Below, piece after piece: positions 10,839-21,417 of a stretch of DNA of 64,000 nt. The stretch's first letter is position 1; each line of letters begins with the position of its first letter. Source of the stretch: Dictyophora rubrovolvata (lineage: Eukaryota > Basidiomycota > Agaricomycetes > Phallales > Phallaceae); the NCBI GenBank assembly GCA_029959195.1, contig CP114123.1:930001-994000 (forward strand). Reading direction: 5' to 3'. The notes below the pieces were generated by a model. The model saw nothing but the letters and a program-made list of their open reading frames with translations, had not been told where the DNA came from and did no database searches. Position numbers and translations under genes: made by a program.

Positions 10839-13100
10839 ATGAAAGTCAAAGACTTCACTCGTAAGATGCCGAGGCCAATAATAATCGAGGTCTTCATAAA
10901 TGGGAACCCAAGTTGCGCTTTAATAGATAGCAGCTCACTAGCTGACTTTATGTCAACAACGTTGGCCGATCAATTAAAAGTAGAGAGAGAATTGCTAAAC
11001 AAACCACTTACTTTGCAAATGGCAGTTCAGGGATTGCACTCTAAGATAAACCACAGTGCATTAGTAAATTTTAAATATCAGAACATTAACTCACAGAGAT
11101 GATTCAATATAGTCAATCTAGAAAGTTATGACTTGATTTTGGGAACACCATTTATATTCCAACATAAAATCATGATGGGACTAAATCCCACATGAGTTCT
11201 TATTGGCTGTAACGAACCTCAAGTGATTGAGGGCGAATCTGTTATAACTATACAATCAGCCGTTGGTGAAATCTTAGAAGAAAAGATGGAACTCTTACGA
11301 CAACAGCTAAAACAAGAAGCTGACGACTTGTGTCTTAACCTGGAAGATGCTGAGCTCCTGCCCTTGTGCATGGTAAATTACTCAATTCCATTGATGGACG
11401 AAAACAAGATCTATTCTTGGAGACCTAGCAGGTGTCCAGAAGTATTAAGACCCGTTTGGACAGAAAAGAAAAAGGCATACTTATGCAATGGACGATGGCG
11501 AATATGTCAGGGTACACTAGTGTCGTCCCCTTATTTTTCTACATTTATCTTCGGTTCTGGTCTATTTTATTTATTTCCATATTTCTCGTATTCTATCCCA
11601 TCTCTTGCATTTCCCTCTCCTTCCGTATTCCTATTTTTCCTCCAACGAGTGCTGAGCGCCCATTCTCATCAGAGCCATGGCCTAGGCCCCAGCTAAAAGT
11701 CTGGGACCGGCGCATATCTGTGCCCAGTCCATGAACCGAAGGCCGCGTGTGGCCTTCGCCGTTTTTCATAGTATATAGTTAGTAGCCCTAGAGGAGGGAT
11801 CCCTAAGTTTGTTCTCTTAGGATCCCCTTCCTCTAGGTGAGTTAGTATTATTCCTAGAATATATTTTGCTTAGGATCCCCTCCCTCTAGTCTGAGAGAGT
11901 AGCCCTGACAGAATAGCCACGGGCACCAACGCGAGTCCCATGCTTATACTACCTGAGCCAGCTAAGGGTGACGGAAAAATCCGAATAAGAACTGTAGTAG
12001 ACAAGCGTGAACAAAACGCTAATACTCGAAAAATGAGGACTCCATTACCTGATATGGAAAATATATTGAGGAATGTTGTGTGTCATAAATATAGAAGCCT
12101 AATTGATGGAAAAGACATGTACGAACAAATAAGAATAATACCAGAGCATGTGAAACATACCTTATTCACAACACCAGATGGAACTATGGAAAGTTTAGTC
12201 CTACAACAAGGAGACTGTAACAGACTGGCGACCTACCAAACACTAATGAATCACATTTTCGCGCCATACATAGGCGTCTTTATGGATGTATATTTAGATG
12301 ACATTGTTATCTACTCAGATACAATTAGTGATCACATAAAGCACATAAAGAAAGTATTTAACGTACTTAGAAGAGAATGACTCTTCTTATCACCGGAAAA
12401 AATGAACTTTTTCACGTGAGAACTAAAAATACTAGGACATATAATTGATGATAAAGGAATAAAAATGGATCCTCACAAAGTTGATAAAATTGAAAACTGG
12501 AAAGTCCCCACCAACAAAGACCTCCTCCTGAGTTTTTTAGGAGCAGTCAGTTATTTAGCTGCCAATTGTAAAGGGATAAGAATACCAATGGGCATCCTGA
12601 CATCGCAAACCGGCTCTAACAAACAATGGCGCTGGGGCGCAATGGAACAACATGCTTTTGAAGAAATAAAGCAGCTAGTTTCAGAACACAGAAGTAAATA
12701 TAGAGTAGCGTTGAATTACTCACCAAACGCAGAAACCATAAACTTAGTGACCAACACATCCTTAACCAGTGCAAGTGGAGTATTATCCCAAGGAAATGAC
12801 CTAAAAACAGCAAGTATAATTAGTTTTTGGTCCGGAAAGTTCAATAAAACTCAACAAAATTATCCGGTTCATGAACAAGAACTGCTAGCTATTGTGGAAT
12901 CCCTAAAATGATTCCGACCACAACTCTTAGGTATAGAATTCTGCATTTGCATGGACCACAAGTCCTTAGAACATGTTATGAGTCAAAAGAACTTATCTGC
13001 AAGACAGCACAGATGGATAGACATACTAAATGAGTTTGACTTCACGATCCATTATATACCAGGAAAAACAAATGTCCTGGCAGACACATTATCACAGTTA
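10839..13100 (+). other. Protease, RT and RNase H region of the Gypsy fossil
   Basis: A retropepsin-like segment (PIIIEVFINGNPSCALIDSS) opens the region. It is followed by a pre-RT linker, a 406-base solo LTR, then RT (KIRIRTVVDKREQN..., catalytic YLDD at about 12.29 kb) and RNase H (TNTSLTSASGVLSQ; tail FTIHYIPGKTNVLADTLSQL). The N-terminal part of RT is displaced by the insertion. Broken. Confidence 0.8.
11505..11910 (+). mobile_element. 406-base solo LTR
   Basis: TGTCAGGG...CCCTGACA ends with a perfect 5-base target duplication GAATA (11500-11504 and 11911-11915). It sits inside the RT region of the Gypsy element and is therefore younger than that element. It carries the family's internal inverted repeat (CTAGAGGAGGGATCC against GGATCCCCTCCCTCTAG). 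Confidence 0.9.
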
Positions 13101-13599
13101 TACTCGGATGAACCTATCAGAGTTATCAGAGCAGAAACAGAATACGTAAATGAAAACCCATCAGAAGAAAGAAAAGACGCAATACTATCTAAGCCAGTGT
13201 ACACAGGTAACACTGCAATTTATGATAGTAAAGCCCCTTGAAGATCCACGCGAATCGCTCATAAAAACACAGGAAAACAGGATAAAAAGACAACATGTGA
13301 ACAACAAAATGCAGGAAATGAAGCCGCGCCAAAAGCAGAAATGAAAAGGTGTGGTTGTCCAAAAAAGAAAGACGCTGCGAATAAGAATGCAACTATTGAA
13401 AAGGAAACTGAAAAGAAAATCATAGAAGGATTAAACGAATGGATCAATGAGAATATTGACCCAAAATTTATACGGGAAGCTATGGAAAATAAAGATGAAG
13501 ACAATGAGATAGAAAATCTGCCATCTTTGACAGATGTTATAGCAGAAGGAGAACCTGGATTCGATATACCGAAAATAATAAGAGGAAAATATAGATCAG

Positions 13600-14950
13600 A
13601 TATATTTTTCAAAGATATAGTAATAAATCCAACTCACTTTAAAGACTTTGCTGTTGAAAAAGGCTTAATATTCCTAACGGTGGGAGGAAAAAAGGCCTTA
13701 TGCATACCAAATTTGAAAATAAAGGGAAGAAACATGTGGGAAATAACTATTAGTCACACACATTCAATTTTAGCACACCTTGGTGCAAAGAAAACATTGA
13801 CTTACCTAAGAGACAACATGTGGTGGCCAAAAATGATTGATGATGTTACGGCATACTGCCAAACCTGCAATATATGCGGGATAAGCAAAAGTGATAATCA
13901 AAAACCAATGGGATTACTATGAACCATCGATGTTCCTAGACGACCCTGGCAATCCATTGGAATAGATTTTGTAGGGCCGCTGCTGTTATCTAAAAACAGA
14001 CATGGTGAATTTGATCAGATATGTGTGATAATAGATCATCTAACCAGCATGGTACATTTGGTTCCCACAAAAACCATATACACTGCAAAACACATGGCCG
14101 AAGTAATATTTGACATTGTGTATAAACAACATGGCTTACCGGAAAGAATAATTTCTGATCACGACTCACTATTTACTAGCCTATTCTGGAAAGAGCTCCA
14201 TAGATTGCTGGGAACCGAATTGAGACTATCATCATCCTACCACCCACAAACGGACGGAGTGACAGAAAGAGCCAATAGAACTATGACACAAATGTTAAGG
14301 CAATGTGTATCACAACATCAGAATGACTGGACAATTAAATTACCTGCCATAGAATATGCCATGAACAGTGTAAGATCAGAGACAACAGGATTCTCACCTT
14401 TTTTTCTGAATTACAGACAAATGCTGCGAACGCTATTATGGAACACGAGTTCTGAATATCCAGGAGTGACCATATTTGCACAAAGAATGAAAGAAGCAAT
14501 AATGACAGCTCACAATTTAGTCATTGAAGCCAGGGTAAAACAAACCAGGCAGGCAAATAAGCATCGCAGAAAAGCAGAATTCGCAGAAGGCGATCTAGTT
14601 TATTTGTCAACAAAGAACTTAAGATTACCAAAAAATAAAACAAGGAAATTCATGCCAAAGTACATTGGCCCTTTTCCTATCACAAAAGTAGTCGAACCTG
14701 GTGCGAGTTACAAATTAGAATTATCTAACGATCTTAAGAAACGAGGAATACACCCTGTATTCCACACATCACTATTAAGAATACACTTACCAAACGATGA
14801 CAGAAGATTTCCTGGTCGTCAACTAACACAATTACCAGGCTTTGGAGGAAAACCTGAGGAATGGGCTGTAGAGTGAATCCTTTCACACCACGGACAAGGC
14901 GAAAACATGCTCTTTGAAGTCCTATGGAACTCAGGTGATGTTACCTGGCT
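13600..14950 (+). other. Integrase region of the Gypsy fossil
   Basis: An H2C2 zinc-binding segment (HTHSILAHLGAKKTL ... CQTCNICG) is followed by the DDE core (IIDHLTSMVHLVPTK, IISDHDSLF, SSYHPQTDGVTERANRT). A GPF/Y-type C-terminus (YIGPFPITKVVEPGASYKL) and a chromodomain-like tail (FEVLWNSGDVTWLMLHEV) close it. This identifies the element as Metaviridae-type. Treated as a fossil. Confidence 0.85.
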
Positions 14951-15132
14951 AATGCTACATGAGGTAAAACACCTCGAAGCACTCACCACTTATTGCGAGG
15001 CAATGGGTATCAAGAACCCTAAATTATTAACTAAAGGAAAGGGTCGTCCACCAAGCAAAATTTTGAATGCGTGTATGACCTTGAAAAACGAAAGAAAAAC
15101 TAAGAATAAAGGGAAAAAAAATCGTATATAAG

Positions 15133-15603
15133 ATGGATATATTGAAAGAACATGACATCAAACTCACCCACATATTCATAATGTCCAACGCCTCTGATAA
15201 TGAGCTCATATCTTTACCAAAAGACGCTTTACGTCTAATGCTTTCCGAAACACGTCGTTCTTATCAGGCTGGACGAGACACACGACACCACAAAGTGCGC
15301 AGTCAGTGTGAAGAACTTAGAAAACGCGTGAACGTTACTAAAGCAACTGGAAACAAGAAAAAGCCCAAGCATAAAAAGAAGAAGGCGACAAACGACATAC
15401 CAAAAACACCTGCTAATTCCCCTTCCTCTACAATTTCAGCCTCAGCTACCATACATCAGCCACAACCAATGACAAGTGTCGAACCCAATATGCTGACGAT
15501 GGACGACGAGGCATTATTAGAATACCTCAAAATGCCGCTTACGCCAAAAGATAGTGACGTAGTCGAGGCCCTACTATTCGGTGAAGAAGACAAAATCAAT
15601 TAA
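15133..15603 (+). other. Extra ORF between integrase and 3' LTR of the Gypsy element
   Basis: An open frame of about 156 codons stands behind pol, where most fungal Gypsy elements have only a short spacer. It has a basic lysine-rich middle (KKKPKHKKKK) and an acidic end (DDEALLEYLKMPLTPKDSD). No transmembrane segment or signal peptide is seen, so it does not look like env. It may be an accessory protein or a continuation of the pol tail. Confidence 0.45.
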
Positions 15604-15649
15604 GAAGCGACGTAGAGAATGCTGATACAAGACAGCATTGGAGGGCGAG

Positions 15650-15961
15650 TGTAAGGGTCGGCTTACCAGATCACACCGCAAATGACTCACTAACGAGTCA
15701 TAAACAATAAACCATAACTTCCGAATCATCTTTCTTTCATTTTGACTCATTAAATAAATACTTCATGACTCCCTTATGACTTGAATAAATTTCCTTTTTT
15801 GTACACTCATTAAACATATAAAAACCCCTTCTGTATGCTATTCCTTTCCCTAGACTTTGAATTAACAAAGATTAAAACTCTCATCACTCTAAGCTCCAAG
15901 TCTATCAACTTCAAAGCTCTAAATTTCAGCAAAGTCGCTTCTTATTTCTAGTGACTTTACA
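15650..15961 (+). repeat. 3' LTR of the Gypsy element
   Basis: 312 bases, TGTAAGGG...CTTTACA, about 98 percent identical to the 5' LTR. It is followed directly by the right target duplication GACTC. Confidence 0.93.
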
Positions 15962-15966
15962 GACTC

Positions 15967-17235
15967 ATATGCAATGTAGCCAAGTATCTCAAGAGCTTGA
16001 ATGTGCTGTATGACGAGCCAGTGTGTTGGATAACTGGAAGCGCAGAAGTGCGACCATGACTATGGCGGGTTGGGACTATTGGACCATCAACGGAATTTAG
16101 CGATTCATGAAGAGGAGGTTTCCATTCTCTGTTCCGAGGAACGGTTACGCGTGACGAGGTCATTTGCATGCATCAATGGTTCCTTTAGGTGTCTATACTT
16201 GATAACAGTCCTCTTCAACTCTCTTTACTTGGCTTGCTTGATGTAAGGCTGAGCGTGTATTGGCTTATGGAGACTTCGTCGATTGTGCTGAGAGTGGAGA
16301 AGAATTTGTGTCATATATCTTGGATGCGTGCTCTACACAATGGATGTTGATCAAGAGGCAACTGCGGCTGATGCCTGTCAAAGCTGGCTATGGCTAAATA
16401 CGCGCACAAACCTCTTTGCTTATGCCTTTATGAGCGTTTTATGTTAGAGTGTGCAGAGTAGTGCTCATTTGTTGGCATCTACCAGCTTTCTCACTCGTCG
16501 ACCTGAGCTTGCAGAGACAGAATGCGAGGGCACTTGGGGGTTGGGGTGCTGTCTTGGCTTGGCCCTCATCCACATGTTATTACGGCATGTATGGGTGATT
16601 GGAAATAGGGTAGCATTGCTAGTATGAAACGGTTAAGGAAAAGGTGCTAGTCATGATTATGTCTTCAAGTGCGCACTCGGCTAACTGATAATGCTGGCAA
16701 TCGCTTGGGTTTGAAACGTTAATTAGAGTCAAATTGACTTCATTACCCTTCAGAAATTAAGAAACCAAGATTGTGGTTACACATAAATTCCCAAAAATAT
16801 GCACAGCTCATAAAACCCACGGAAGCGACCCTTTCACTTGTGCTTGGGCCCAGGGCACCAAAAGATGACTCAACACAGTCTGTATGCTTTTTCCGGTCTT
16901 GATTTATGTCGCACTGGATTCTGGCCCAGGACAAAGCTAGGTCATCAGCAGTGCCAACTGTTTTGCTTCTGCAGCTAACTTACAATACTGCAATATCATA
17001 TAAAAGTACTTAGCAATGATGGGTACAGCTCAGTTCAGGTTCCGTCCAGAATTCTGAACCAGTTTTGAACCAAGGAGACTTCCAGTGCACTCACACTAAC
17101 TGGTTTAAAGACTGGACATCCTGTAAGTCCTTCAATTTGTTAGAATGACGTTCAAGGTGATATCGTCCTTCATGGGACCTGCTTGAATCAGTTTGTGACA
17201 TAGTTCGCTACTTCATATGACATGCTTCTCGCCGT
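15967..17235. other. Region without a recognised gene
   Basis: A minus-strand open frame (about 15970-16169) reads ...SALPVIQHTGSSYSTFKLLRYLATLHM. It may be the right half of whatever locus the Gypsy element entered, but I recognise no family. The remainder to 17235 shows no convincing coding on either strand. The promoter and first exon of the terpene synthase may lie in its last 200 bases. Confidence 0.35.
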
Positions 17236-17678
17236 GGATCATTAAACTCCGATCCCCCTCCTACCGATGAATTGAAAGTAGAAGTTCTTAAGGAACTCGA
17301 AGAGTTGGATATTGACGTGTCATCCGTCCAGTGGTGGCTCACGTTGGCCTGTCAAGCCGCCGAAGGGTTTTATCTGTTCCACCCAATAGACTTGAAAGTC
17401 CTGATAGTGATTTGCACCATTGCCTTTTTTTACCTCGACGACGACCTCACAAAATCTCCGGAAGTCCTCCATGCCTTTCAACTCAACCTTCTGACTGGTG
17501 TAGATACTAAGTCGTCGCTGGCTGATGCACTGACCCAATATACTGTAATGATCTCTGAAGTGAAAAGATGATTTAATTCGAATGAAAAATGAGGATTAAA
17601 TACAAAAGGTCTGAGGACCATAATGTAAGCTAAGGACATAATGGAAGGACTAAAATGAGGACAAGAAAGGAGTACGGA

Positions 17679-18968
17679 TGTCATGCCCCGCATGCCCTGT
17701 AGTCCAAATCCGGACATATCCGAACTCCATACTCTATTCCGTCCCACTCCCCTGATTCTGCACTCCACGTTCTTGTCCGTACCCCATATCACAGAATTTC
17801 CTTATGGGGAATTCTGTCCCGTGCACTTAGTAACAAGGTACCTAGATTATATTATCATCATCTTGGCTCGCACTAGTCAGTTTCCACCTTTCCTTATTTG
17901 TTGTTATCCCCATTTCTGTAGTTCCACTCCTTCCTGTATTTAAACCCCAGCTCCCCAGCTGTGGATCCTCAGTCTGAATATAATCAGTTTAATCAGTTAC
18001 TCTCTCATCTCCAGTCCGTCTCGTACTCTTAATCTGTATTGCGTAGTTGGCTTGGACTTAACGTTCGAGTCAACTCATACTTATCATTCATGTCATCAAA
18101 GACGACGTGGACTTGTACTCCATCGTTGTATCACACATTGAGGAGAGCTGAAGCACTCTAGCAGGAAAGTAAGGAAGATATCTAGAAGGAACTTTTAGAT
18201 AGAAAAAGAGAGTAGAATAGAAGTAGAAAAGAGAAATAAAATTCGCTTTCTGGGGCTCAAATGTAGAGAGAAAAAGGGGAAAACTTCGAACTATTTATTG
18301 TAAGAACTAACTAGAGGGTTTATATACAAAACTAAGACTCAGAAGTCCTGGTGTCCAGCATAGTCCAACCATTGTTCCAAAAATACCTTGCATTTGGCCC
18401 TAGAGGTGTCCAGGCTCTGAGCACAATAGAAGACATGTCCCTGTCCAGCCTCCCGGTCTGAACTTCCCATGCTAGAGGTATTTCTGTCCCAACAACCTTT
18501 CTATAGCCAAAAACGCGTCCTTCTTGTCCCTAAAAACTCTTTAAAATCAAAAAAAAGAAAGAAAGACAAGTTTAGAAGAGATACAGCTGCATATAGGCTG
18601 TTTCCCTTCAATAAGACTAATTATACTAACTACAAATAATAGGAAAAATACATAAGAACAAATAGTATTATTTTAATTATAATTTTTTCTGAAAAAAGAA
18701 ACTGAAAGAAACATATTTAAAGTTGAGATAATCCAAGTCTTGCTCTCAGACCCTGTGGGAACCCCACAACGTTGTCGGACTTGTACATACTTACGTACTT
18801 CCTCGTATTCTGAAATTGAGGGATATCGTAAGCTGGGTGAGTGGGTGCAACATATAAGTTGAAGCCAAGTCCCTCACCCCATACTTCAGTACTCCGTCTC
18901 CCGTCTGACCCTGTGGTCCGGACTTATTCGGAACTATCCAGAATAGCTTCAGGCCACTGTACGTAACA
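17679..18968 (-). mobile_element. Solo LTR of family C, with its own nested insertion
   Basis: In the plus strand it begins TGTCATGCC and ends CGTAACA, the reverse complement of the copy at 43869-44539. A perfect 5-base target duplication ACGGA flanks it (17674-17678 and 18969-18973). It lies inside the terpene synthase. Its body is interrupted by a 628-base unrelated insertion (18141-18768). Confidence 0.88.
18141..18768. mobile_element. Unclassified insertion inside LTR family C
   Basis: The sequence between 18141 and 18768 is absent from the other family C copies and is flanked by a 6-base near-duplication (ACATTG/ACGTTG). It is AT-rich and has no coding frame. It contains a TATA-like GTTTATATACAAAAC and ends in a small hairpin (TGTGGGAACCCCACA). 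It may be a non-autonomous element or another LTR, but its ends do not give a clear class. Confidence 0.5.
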
Positions 18969-19679
18969 ACGGACAAAACTAAAAATGAGTACGGGCTGTG
19001 CCTGTATGGACAAACGAACAATGGGGACCAAGGACCAGAACGAGCGCTAACGACGCTGTGTAGGGAGCTACACTCCCTTACACTGGGAAATGCCAACTCA
19101 ACCCAATTCTCGAGTGTCTGTCTAAAGTTCTAATACCCCACATGTGGAAATACTACCATCCGTTAGCAGCGAATGCTATTACCATTAGCTTCTATGAACT
19201 TATTCAAGGAACAGCTTTGGACTCGCTTACCAAAAATATGAAACTTTACTCTTCTGTCACTGAGTTTCCAGAATACGTTCGCCACAAGACAGGCGTTCCG
19301 GCTCACTGCATGTACCGGCTGTTTTACCATCCTTCCCGACCTGATATTACCCCCTATGTGCAAACCATTCCAGATTTTCTAGGAGTTATTAACCAAGCCA
19401 ATGATATCCTTTCCTTCTACAAAGAAGAGCTTGCCAGAGAAGATAATAACTTCATACACATGTACACAAAGATCTCTGGAAAGGGCATCATGGCCGCTCT
19501 CGAGGAAATATGTGAAGAAACTCTTCTTCTGATCGATCGCATTTCGGACACATTGTCTGGAATCCCGGAACATCTTATCATTTTCCAAGAATTTATGGGG
19601 CGATATCTCTGCTTTCATACATCTACCCCTCGTTATCGTCTGAAAGAGCTGATGGTGGAGAATTAGTTTCCAATTGTAT

Positions 19680-20010
19680 CCCATGATAGAATGTTACCCA
19701 ACACTGCCATGCGTGCCTACGCTGAATATCTGTCCATACAAAGCCATTGTCAGCAGAAATGTTTCAGCGGTCACTTTGGGATCTTGCCAATAGCCTTTTC
19801 AATTCAACAGTCAAGTCAAACTTTTCATTATTGAATCACCAAGCCTTTGAGAGATTCACCTAGGGCAATGGTCCTGCCTTTCAAGTACAGTTCACCAGGT
19901 TCGTTAAGTAAATTTACAATGTGTCCCGTCCGGATGGAGTATCAGTGTTTCGAGAACTGCGATGTTAACTCACATACACTTGATTACTCAGCTTATTTTT
20001 TCAGGAATTA
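19680..20010 (-). pseudogene. Fragment duplicated from the acyl-CoA ligase-like gene
   Basis: The stretch is a near copy of about 28800-29060, the part of the ligase gene coding for the region around LRPDGTHCMLNEPGELY and WLRTGDIFSVD. A following piece (about 19955-20010) matches 31315-31400, upstream of that gene. Only this piece of the ligase is present, so it is a relic of a segmental duplication. The intact gene is 8 kb to the right. Confidence 0.75.
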
Positions 20011-20215
20011 GAGTATGATTAATAAGAGGTGTTTAGTATTGTACAGTAGATAGTTGTTGTAATGGTAACTGAGACTTTTGAGCCTTCGGATGTAGGAGAG
20101 CCAAAAAGGAGCCAATTTGAAATTTATGGGTAAGCAAATGAATAAAAATTCCCTGCACCAAGCAGGGTTCTACCTAGGTTAGACTCAAGCCATGAACGTA
20201 TGAACTGGACGATGG

Positions 20216-20621
20216 TGTCAGGGTACGCTAGCATTGTCCTCTTATTTTTCTACATTTATCTTTGGTTCTGGTCTATTTTATTTATTTCCATATTTCTCGT
20301 ATTCTATCCCATCTCTTGCATTTCCCTCTCCTTCCGTATTCCCATTTTTCCTTCAACAGGCGCTGAGTGTCTGTTCTCATCAGAGCCATGGCCTAGGCCC
20401 CGGCTAAAAGTCTGGGACCGGCGCATATCCGCACCCAGTCCATGAACTGAAGGCTGCGTGTGGCCTTCGCCGTTTTTCATAGTATATAGTTAGTAGCCCT
20501 AGAGGAGGGATCCCTAAGTTTGTTCTCTTAGGATCCCCTCTCTCTAGGTGAGTTAGTATTATTCCTAGAATATATCTTGCTTAGGATCCCCTCCCTCTAG
20601 TCTGAGAGAGTAGCCCTGACA
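20216..20621 (+). mobile_element. 406-base solo LTR
   Basis: TGTCAGGG...CCCTGACA with 5-base target duplication GATGG (20211-20215) and GACGG (20622-20626), differing by one transition. It lies in intergenic DNA behind the ligase fragment. Confidence 0.88.
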
Positions 20622-20639
20622 GACGGTTGTCTACAAGTG

Positions 20640-21016
20640 AAGAATATGAGTTTATTTTCAAAAGGGGCGGGAGTACACCGTTGTGACATCTGTCAACAAA
20701 GTATCCTCAGAGAGAAGCATATTTTCCCCCATAACTTGAATGAAAACCATCGGGGGTGTCTGTTGGAGGTACAACACGATCACACTAGACAACAGATAGT
20801 AGATTAGAGTATATTACATACACATCACGCGTTACGCATAATAGCCTGAGGCGCTGGCCAAAAGACTGACGTCTTTTGACCGTAGCACCTCAAGTATGTA
20901 AACAGTCTCTCTTAATATGACGTCTTTTGACCATACTAAGCACCTCAGTGCTCGTTCAACACTGTCTTCTATGTCAAGTAGTTTCATCATGGCCTTCAGT
21001 TATAACTGTACCAACA
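20640..21016 (+). mobile_element. Copia-type 3' end remnant (fossil)
   Basis: A short stretch before 20760 looks like the end of a Copia RNase H (DIC...LREKHIF). A G-rich purine-tract-like ATCGGGGG follows, then an LTR-like block 20761-21016 that begins TGTTGGAGGTACA and ends TGTACCAACA. No target duplication is found, so the right boundary is uncertain. The block holds two copies of GACGTCTTTTGACC about 50 bases apart. Confidence 0.45.
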
Positions 21017-21417
21017 TCTTCAATTATTGATGGTTCTGAATCCCTAAATAGAGACTGATGTACTTGTCAAGGTGCCTTTCAGAATTGGATTATCCATAAT
21101 GATATTGATATGCTACCTGTTTGGGGGGAATTGTACTGATGAAGTCATAATATATAATCGGTAATTAAAATGATCAAGAAACTAGGATAAGAATGAAATA
21201 ACATGTCTTGAGACTTATAAACCAATGACTTTACGTATTTTGAAAAAGTTGCACTGCAGTCTGATCAAGGTCAATTGAAACTTCAACTGAAAAACTGTAT
21301 AGGAATGCTTACCACTACACCGTTAGCAAAGCTCGTGTCTGACAGATGAGTAGTAGCCAAAGGGATGATAGTCAAGGCCATAATGAAGCTTAAATGCAAG
21401 ACGAAGTTAAGTAAGGC
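21017..21417. other. Intergenic DNA, no feature seen
   Basis: No gene or repeat is recognised. The last five bases (AAGGC) are the left target duplication of the LTR that follows. Confidence 0.5.

Larger units (their letters stand above)
5103..15961 (+). mobile_element. Ty3/Gypsy LTR retrotransposon, fossil with nested insertions
   Basis: The element spans two LTRs that both run TGTAAGGG...TTTACA and is flanked by a perfect 5-base target duplication (GACTC, 5098-5102 and 15962-15966). The order gag, protease, RT, RNase H, integrase is Ty3/Gypsy. Parts seen: a basic/acidic gag with a serine-aspartate tract, a retrotransposon capsid domain (about 9.55-9.84 kb), a CCHC zinc knuckle (CFVCKKEGHVARNC, 10.28 kb), a retropepsin-like segment (about 10.85-11.1 kb), RT with YLDD (12.29 kb), RNase H, HHCC integrase and a GPF-type C-terminus. 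It is broken by roughly ten disruptions plus two insertions (6132-8811 and 11505-11910). The two LTRs differ by six transitions and one small indel, suggesting a fairly recent insertion. Confidence 0.92.
17240..19666 (+). pseudogene. Sesquiterpene (trichodiene-type) synthase, interrupted by an LTR
   Basis: Two blocks match the TRI5-like terpene cyclase family, which ionises farnesyl diphosphate. The first (about 17240-17570) reads DPPPTDELKVEVLKELEELD ... LIVICTIAFFYLDDD, ending in the Asp-rich metal motif. The second (about 19090-19666) reads MWKYYHPLAANAI, the NSE/DTE motif NDILSFYKEE, and the C-terminal PRYRL of the RY pair. The family is normally 350-390 residues, so most of the protein is represented. 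A solo LTR (17679-18968) separates the halves, and the frame is not continuous just before MWKYY. Some sequence before that point (NPILECLSKVLIPH) partly repeats what the end of the first block already provides, hinting at a rearrangement. The first exon is not found. A host gene very probably dead. Confidence 0.8.
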
